A stretch of 64,000 nucleotides of DNA. It comes from Hordeum vulgare subsp. vulgare. Lineage: Eukaryota; Streptophyta; Magnoliopsida; Poales; Poaceae. The DNA is taken from the NCBI RefSeq assembly GCF_904849725.1, contig NC_058518.1, forward strand, positions 328,622,581-328,686,580, read 5' to 3'. Position 1 is the first letter of the stretch, and each line of letters starts with the position of its first letter. Made by a program: the position numbers and the translations under genes. This document shows, piece after piece, positions 60,915 to 64,000 of this stretch. The notes under the pieces were generated by a model. It had not been told where the DNA came from, did no database searches, and saw only the letters and a list, made by a program, of their open reading frames with translations.

Positions 60915-62440
60915 TGATACGTCCATTTTGCATCATGCTTTCATGTTGATATTTATCGCTTTATGGACTGTTATATTACTTTGTGGTACCATACTTATGC
61001 CTTTTCTCTCCTATTTTGCAAGGTTTATTTGAAGAGGGAGAATACCGGCAGCTGGAATTCTGGACTGGTAAAGGAGCAAGTCTGAGTCCTCTATTCTGCG
61101 CAACTCCAATTGCCCTGAAAATCAACGTGGAATTTTTTGGGAATATATAAAAAATACTGGGCGAAAGAAGTGCCAGAGGGGAGCTGCCAGGAGCCCACAA
61201 GCCTGGTAGCCGCCACCCCCTGGCGGCGGCTACATGGCTTGTGGGCACCCTGGTGGCCCACTGGCCCCCTCGTTTGCTATATGAAGGGTTCCGTCAAGGA
61301 AAAAATCAGGGTGGAGCTTTTTCGTGGATTCTCCGCCGCCACAAGGCGAAACTTGAGCAGAACCAATCTAGAGCTCCGGCAGGACGATCCTACCGGGGAA
61401 ACTTCCCTCCCGGAGGGGGAAATTGTCGCCATCGTCATCACCAACACTCCTCTCGTCGGAGGGGAGTCATCTCCATCAACATCTTCATCAGCACCATCTC
61501 CTCTCCAAACCCTAGTTCATCTCTTGTAACCAATCTCCGTCTCGCGACTCCGATTGGTACTTGTAAGGTTGCTAGTAGTGTTGCTTACTCTTTGTAGTTG
61601 ATGCTAGTTGGATTACTTGGTGGAAGAGTTTATGTTCATATCCTTGATGCTATACATTACACCTCTGATCATGATTATGATTATGCTTTGTGAGTAGTTA
61701 CTTTTGTTCCTGAGGACATGGGATAAGTCATGCTGATAATAGTCATGTGAATTTTATATTCGTTCGGTATTTTGATATGTTGTATGTTGTCTTTTCCTCT
61801 AGTGGTGTTATGTGAACGTCGACTACATAACACTTCACCATATTTGGGCCTAGAGGAAGGCATTGGGGAGTAGTAAGTAGATGATGGGTTGCTAGAGTGA
61901 CAGAAGCTTAAACCCTAGTCTATGCGTTGCTTCGTAAGGGGCTGATTTGGATCCACTAGTTTAATGCTATGGTTAGACGTTGTCTTAATTCTTCTTTCGT
62001 AGTTGCGGATGCTTGCGAGAGGGGTTAACCATAAGTGGGATTCTTGTGCAAGTAAGGGAAGTACCCAAGCGCCGGTCCACCCACATATCAAACTATCAAA
62101 GTAACGAACGCGAATCACATGAACATGATGAAACTAGCATGACAAAATTTCCCGTGTGTCCTCGGGAGCGTTGTTCCTCCTATAAGACTTTGTTCAGGCT
62201 TGTCCCTTGCTACAAAAGGGATTGGGCCACTTTGCTGCACCATTGCTACTACTTGTTACTTGTTACTTTTCACTTGCTACGTTTCACCTCACTACACCAT
62301 CACTTGTTACCGCTACTTTCAGTGCTTGCAGTTATTACCTTGTTGAAAACTGTTTATCAGAGCCTTCTGCTCCTCGTTGGGTTCGACACTCTTACTTATC
62401 GAAAGGACTACGATTGATCCCCTATACTTGTGGGTCATCA
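60915..62440 (+). repeat. 3' LTR of the complete Gypsy element
   Basis: It starts TGATACGTCCATTTTGC after the purine tract and ends GGGTCATCA, 1526 bp, directly followed by GAGGC. Confidence 0.93.
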
Positions 62441-62738
62441 GAGGCCATAGAGGGCCACCCCTCCACTCTCACCATCGTAGGGGGAAGAGCTTCCTGAGCC
62501 GACCAAACTAGCAGGTCCGACCCAGACAACATGCCCTTGTTTGTCGAGACGGGTTGATGCAAGTGTTCCTCCACAACCATCCTCGGGGATATCTCATGCA
62601 CATGAGAGGTGCTAGGTGAGGACGGAACCAGCCTCAGAGCCTCCTGCGTGCGACTCTCAGCCTCAAGCCCCACCGAAGAAGATGGTCGTAGGTGTTGATG
62701 ATCCTCCATAAGGTCATCAAAACTCAATGGCCCATCGC
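62441..62738 (-). pseudogene. LINE ORF1-like frame, first piece (5' end)
   Basis: The minus-strand frame starts at ATG 62727 (MSFDDLMEDHQHLRPSSS) and is open up to the Gypsy junction. It continues in the same frame at 52782. It is Ser-, Glu- and Pro-rich, and no domain is recognised. The LINE 5' UTR is cut off by the LTR that starts at 62739. Confidence 0.6.
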
Positions 62739-64000
62739 TGTAGGATCAGAAGTATGTGTAGAGGGGGGGGGTTATTAGACTACTTGGCCAAATTAAAACC
62801 TTAGCCTTTTCCCAATTTTAGTTGTGGGCCAGTTTTAGCAATTATGACTAGTGAATTTAACCCTACACATGCATATCTACGAGTATAGCAGCGGAAACTA
62901 AAGACATGCAAATGTAAGTAGAGGGTAGGGAAGGAAGATCAAACGCAAAGGTTGACACAACGATTTTCGACGTGGTTCCGATAGGTGGTGCTATCACACG
63001 TCAGCGTTAGTGAAGACTTCAACCCACGGAGGGTAACGACTGCGAGAGTCCACGGAGGGCTCCACCCACAAGGGGTCCATGAAGAAGCGGGCTTGTCTAT
63101 TCCACCATGGCTTACATATACACAGGACTAGCCTCGCTAGTGTAGATCGTCGTGAAGTAGGCGATCTCCTTGCCCATACAAACTTCTTGGTTCAACTCCA
63201 CAACCCGAAGTAGGAGGATCCCAAGTGACACCTAACCAATCTAGGAGGCACCACCCTCCAAAAGGTAATAGACAAGGTAGAACAATGAACTCCTTGCTCT
63301 TGTGCTTCAAAAGATAGTCTCCTCAACACTCAATCACTCTCTCACACATTTAGAATGGATAGGAGATATTGATTTGGTGGAAAGCAACTTGGGGGAGGCT
63401 AGATATCAAGTTTCAAATGGATGGATTGGAATCTCTTGATCTCAACACATGAGTAGGTGGACCTCTCTTACAAAAATGAATCTCACAAGAGTGTGTGTGT
63501 ATTTTGTGAGTGCTTCCTCTGCAAATGAGAGGTGGTGGAGGGGTATATATAGGCATATCCCAAAATCCAACCGTTACAACATTATTTCCCAACTCGATGA
63601 CACCAAAATGAATCTCGATGGTACCAAGTTGCACTAAATGTGGCAACTTTTGAATTCTCGGTGAGACTGATATATAAATCTTGGTGGTACCGATTTGATG
63701 ACCTAGGACAGTTTCCAATTCTTGGTGGTACTGATTTCAATCTCGGAAATTCCGATTCTTGAAATAGAGATACCAGAAAGTTGGTCACTAACTTTCGGGG
63801 GCACCAATATGAAAGTTGGTGGTACCGAGAGAATAGGGTTTGGCAAAGGTTCTATCACTGGGAAAATCGGTAGGGCTGAAATGGAATTCTTGGTGGCACC
63901 GATTTTGATGTGTAGGCTTTGGGCAGAGATTTTTGTGAGAGAAATGCTGGGTATTTTTGGTGGCTATCTCTAAGCACTTGAGAAACCAATTCATCATAAA
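62739..64000 (-). repeat. Copia-type LTR, partial (runs off the window)
   Basis: The left edge TGTAGGATCAGAAG reads ...TGATCCTACA on the minus strand, an LTR end. Next to it is a G run (62762-62770), as in the other Copia-type LTRs here. A TATATATA box (63544-63551) and, upstream on the minus strand, repeated TCGGTACCACCAA-like motifs (about 63585-63960) indicate minus-strand orientation. The 5' end of the LTR is beyond 64000. No primer site is seen; left of it lies LINE sequence, so this edge is the downstream end of a 3' or solo LTR. Confidence 0.65.
63544..63551 (-). promoter_or_regulatory. LTR TATA box (TATATATA)
   Basis: The box lies about 35 bases downstream (minus strand) of a cluster of GGTACCACC/GGTGCCACC-type repeats, matching the layout of the two other Copia-type LTR promoters in the window. 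Confidence 0.55.

Larger units (their letters stand above)
52783..62440 (+). mobile_element. complete Athila-type Gypsy retrotransposon with target duplication
   Basis: This 9.66-kb element has LTRs 52783-54307 and 60915-62440, a primer-binding site, gag-pol, an accessory ORF and a polypurine tract (about 60902-60914, AGATTGGGGGAGT). Exact 5-bp duplications GAGGC flank it (52778-52782 and 62441-62445). The LTRs differ by about 5-6% over the first 470 bases by eye, so the insertion is older than that of the gag-only Copia element. It resembles the Triticeae Fatima-like group; that name is inference. It inserted into the minus-strand LINE. Confidence 0.93.

Noticed and set aside
1..64000. tRNA, rRNA or prokaryotic-style operon features
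   Set aside because: I found none that I could support; the tRNA-like matches are the retrotransposon primer-binding sites.

Overview
This is nuclear DNA of a grass, most likely Triticeae (wheat, Aegilops or barley group). The evidence is the spliced, GC-rich cereal-type genes, three Stowaway MITEs with CTCCCTCCGTCCC termini, Athila-type Gypsy LTRs that begin TGATACGTCTCC or TGATACGTCC, Sirevirus-like Copia LTRs that begin TGTTAGAGCA, and deep nesting of elements. Species and family names for transposons are by recognition only; no database was searched.

Only two ordinary host genes are visible, in an island from about 14.5 to 23.7 kb. They converge tail to tail: an intronless, CDI-like nucleotide-diphospho-sugar transferase (15091-15894, +) and an 18-exon gene for mitochondrial electron-transfer-flavoprotein:ubiquinone oxidoreductase (17335-23338, -). 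All exon junctions of the second gene join in frame to give 578 residues. Its introns hold a MITE, several short tandem duplications and one GC-AG splice junction.

Left flank (1-14.4 kb): the 3' part of a + strand Athila-type element (1-2866) abuts a - strand relative (2867-7013). Next come a - strand chromovirus LTR with integrase and chromodomain relics (7014-10980), a lone Athila-type LTR (10981-12507) and two back-to-back probable Helitrons (12508 to about 14400) that carry GC-rich DNA.

Right flank (23.9-64 kb): a 5'-truncated LINE (+) is followed by a chromovirus-type LTR fragment and about 5 kb of AT-rich, CACTA-like short repeats. Then comes a second LINE (-) cut into three pieces spread over 27.7 kb. 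A Sirevirus-like solo LTR (39185-52459) split it first; that LTR was itself split by an inverted, gag-only relative (41515-52049). A complete Athila-type Gypsy element with the target duplication GAGGC (52783-62440) made the other cut. The LINE reading frame resumes exactly across both insertion sites, which fixes the order of events. The window ends inside another Copia-type LTR.

The least explained features are a coiled-coil accessory ORF downstream of pol in the Gypsy element, a gag-only Copia-type element with paired LTRs, and a shared promoter design in three different LTR types: an array of short CG-rich repeats, palindromic in two of the three, placed just upstream of a TATA box. The repeat sequence differs from one LTR type to the next.
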